Of a stretch of 64,000 bases of DNA, positions 62,870 to 64,000 are shown in pieces (position 1 is the first letter of the stretch; every line of letters begins with the position of its first letter). The notes beneath the pieces were generated by a model. That model ran no database searches and was not told the DNA's origin. It saw only the letters and a program-made list of their open reading frames with translations. The stretch is from NCBI RefSeq assembly GCF_003641185.1, contig NZ_CP032757.1:372001-436000 (forward strand), read 5' to 3'. The DNA is from Lactiplantibacillus pentosus. GTDB taxonomy: Bacteria; Bacillota; Bacilli; Lactobacillales; Lactobacillaceae. The translations under genes were made by a program, and so were the position numbers.

Positions 62870-63160
62870 TGAACGTGATGATCAGGAGAGTATAGTCAGC
62901 CTAATCTTAAGCGAGCCGCTGGATGGTGTGAAGCGGTGATGACACTGACTAGAAAGTAACCTGAGAACTGCTAATGCGACGTGATGAAGTGTTAGCTGGG
63001 TGCCCCCATTAACGGGCCAACGTATCGTGAGTCCTAGGCTGATGCCCGACTGACCGTACGCGAAGGTGACGAGTGTGAACTCGTGACGAAGACAGGTGGT
63101 ACCACGCGGAAGCGTCCTGACAAAATCAAATGATGATTTTGTCAGGACGCTTTTTTTTAA
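62870..63160 (+). promoter_or_regulatory. T-box riboswitch, probably valine specific
   Basis: Stem I has basal TCAGG/CCTGA pairing and the CCGCT..AGCGG distal loop. The T-box motif is AGGTGGTACCACGCGG (63094-63109). A strong terminator AGCGTCCTGACAAAATCA with its complement and a T8 run lies at 63111-63157. In the GAAA-NNN-A specifier context the triplet is GTA (62956-62958), a valine codon, consistent with the branched-chain amino acid carrier downstream. Confidence 0.9.
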
Positions 63161-63181
63161 TCTCATGAGAGGAAGATGAAC

Positions 63182-63256
63182 ATGTTAGTAACGAGTAGTG
63201 ATGGTGGTTTGTATCGAGTGTTAATGGTCACAATGACACAAACGGATGATTGGTGA
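63182..63256 (+). CDS. Possible 24-residue peptide between the T-box and brnQ
   Basis: ATG 63182 has AGAGGAAG seven bases upstream and opens a frame of 24 codons (starting MLVTSSDGGLYR) ending TGA 63256, 24 bases before brnQ. It could be a leader peptide that couples translation to brnQ, or simply chance. Confidence 0.35.
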   Translation: MLVTSSDGGLYRVLMVTMTQTDDW

Positions 63257-63279
63257 CCACTTGTAATGGAGGAAATGCG

Positions 63280-64000
63280 ATGCAAACACAAAAATTAACG
63301 TTCAAACATTATCTGATTATTGGTTCCATGCTCTTTGGAATGTTCTTTGGTGCCGGTAACTTGATCTTCCCGATTCACTTAGGGCAACTCGCGGGCAGTC
63401 ACTGGCTAACGGCTGGGTGGGGCTTCCTGTTAACCGGGACGCTGCTACCACTACTGGGCATTATTGCCATTAGCGTGACGCGCAGTAGTGGGATTTACGA
63501 CTTGGCCCGGCCAATTGGCAAACGGTACGCGACGATTTTTATGGTGTTAACTTGTGCGACGCTGGGACCGCTCTTTGCGACACCCCGAACGGCGACGACC
63601 CCGTTTCAAATCGGGATTGCGAGCCATGTCAGTACCAGTCAGGCGCCGTGGTTCCTGTTCGCCTACTCGTTGATTTTCTTCAGTATCACCTACTGGGCGG
63701 CGCGGCGACCAACGCGTATCATTGATACGATTGGCAAGCTATTGAACCCAGCGTTCCTGATTCTGTTGGCGCTGATCTTTGGGATTGCGTTCAGTCGGCC
63801 ACTGGGGCGGGCAGATGCAACGCCAACTGCCGCCTACCAACACGGGGCTTTTCTAAATGGGTTCTTGCAAGGCTACAACACGATGGATGCATTAGCGGCC
63901 CTGTTATTCGGGATTGCAGTCGTTACGGCGATTCGGGGCATCGGCCAACGTGATGCTGGGGCGATTGCGAAGACTGCGGCCAAGTCTAGCCTGCTGAGCA
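63280..64000 (+). CDS. brnQ: Branched-chain amino acid:cation symporter (partial)
   Basis: The first 240 residues of a LIVCS-family carrier are present; the gene continues beyond the window. The N-terminal segment IIGSMLFGMFFGAGNLIFPI is diagnostic, and ATLGPLFATPRTATTPFQIG is a second family signature. At least six membrane helices are visible. It imports leucine, isoleucine and valine with sodium or protons. GGAGGAAA precedes the ATG, and expression is expected to rise when tRNA-Val is uncharged through the T-box. Confidence 0.96.
   Translation, partial: MQTQKLTFKHYLIIGSMLFGMFFGAGNLIFPIHLGQLAGSHWLTAGWGFLLTGTLLPLLGIIAISVTRSSGIYDLARPIGKRYATIFMVLTCATLGPLFATPRTATTPFQIGIASHVSTSQAPWFLFAYSLIFFSITYWAARRPTRIIDTIGKLLNPAFLILLALIFGIAFSRPLGRADATPTAAYQHGAFLNGFLQGYNTMDALAALLFGIAVVTAIRGIGQRDAGAIAKTAAKSSLLS

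Overview
The window looks like chromosomal DNA of a low-to-mid-GC lactic acid bacterium, most probably Lactiplantibacillus plantarum or a close relative. The reasons are the protein families (class II aldolase, TagGH teichoic acid exporter, L-2-hydroxyisocaproate dehydrogenase, GlpKDF, T-box-controlled amino acid transporters, BioY/BirA), strong AGGAGG ribosome binding sites and heavy use of TTA/CAA/GAA codons. The species call comes from recalled protein families and was not checked by any search. No rRNA, tRNA, intact IS element, prophage or CRISPR array was seen.

Layout. 0-4 kb: a gene end, a small membrane protein, a repeat island, then a YtrA-type GntR regulator with its ABC exporter. 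4-9 kb: a Rex-box-preceded acylating acetaldehyde dehydrogenase, highly expressed fba, an Xre/membrane-protein pair and a GPH sugar symporter. 9-14.2 kb: an SPFH/NfeD pair, small proteins, two tandem AbrB-type genes and a C69 dipeptidase. 14.2-17.6 kb: an MFS plus ABC exporter operon behind a structured leader. 18.5-20.5 kb: bioY-birA-CHY zinc finger with a BirA operator. 20.7-25.9 kb: a methionine T-box operon holding metQNI, a PanE-like ketoacid reductase and an aminotransferase. 26-33 kb: a four-repeat beta-barrel protein, an orphan RelB antitoxin, tagGH and amtB. 33-43 kb: hicD, a secreted matrixin-like protease, rpiA, a multicopper oxidase, a DUF2075 ATPase divergent from an Rrf2 regulator, and a BCCP-like protein whose biotinyl lysine is replaced by glutamine. 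43-51 kb: nucleoside hydrolase, SDR, degenerate RNase H-like protein, an osmoprotectant ABC system and a disulfide reductase. 51.5-55.8 kb: cre-controlled glpKDF. 56-58 kb: AT-rich immunity-like genes. 58.3-64 kb: an AraC/HAD/MFS/acetyltransferase operon, a second HAD phosphatase, and a valine-type T-box before brnQ (cut by the window end).

The most striking non-coding signal is a superfamily of dispersed ~220-390 bp elements (subtypes A and B), with about a dozen complete or partial copies. They fold into long imperfect hairpins with side arms. Base changes between copies keep the helices paired, which points to selection on RNA or DNA structure. A and B often sit as an inverted pair about 250 bp apart. 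Two extended A copies in inverted orientation bracket the osmoprotectant/disulfide reductase genes. ORFs running through these elements are probably not genes.
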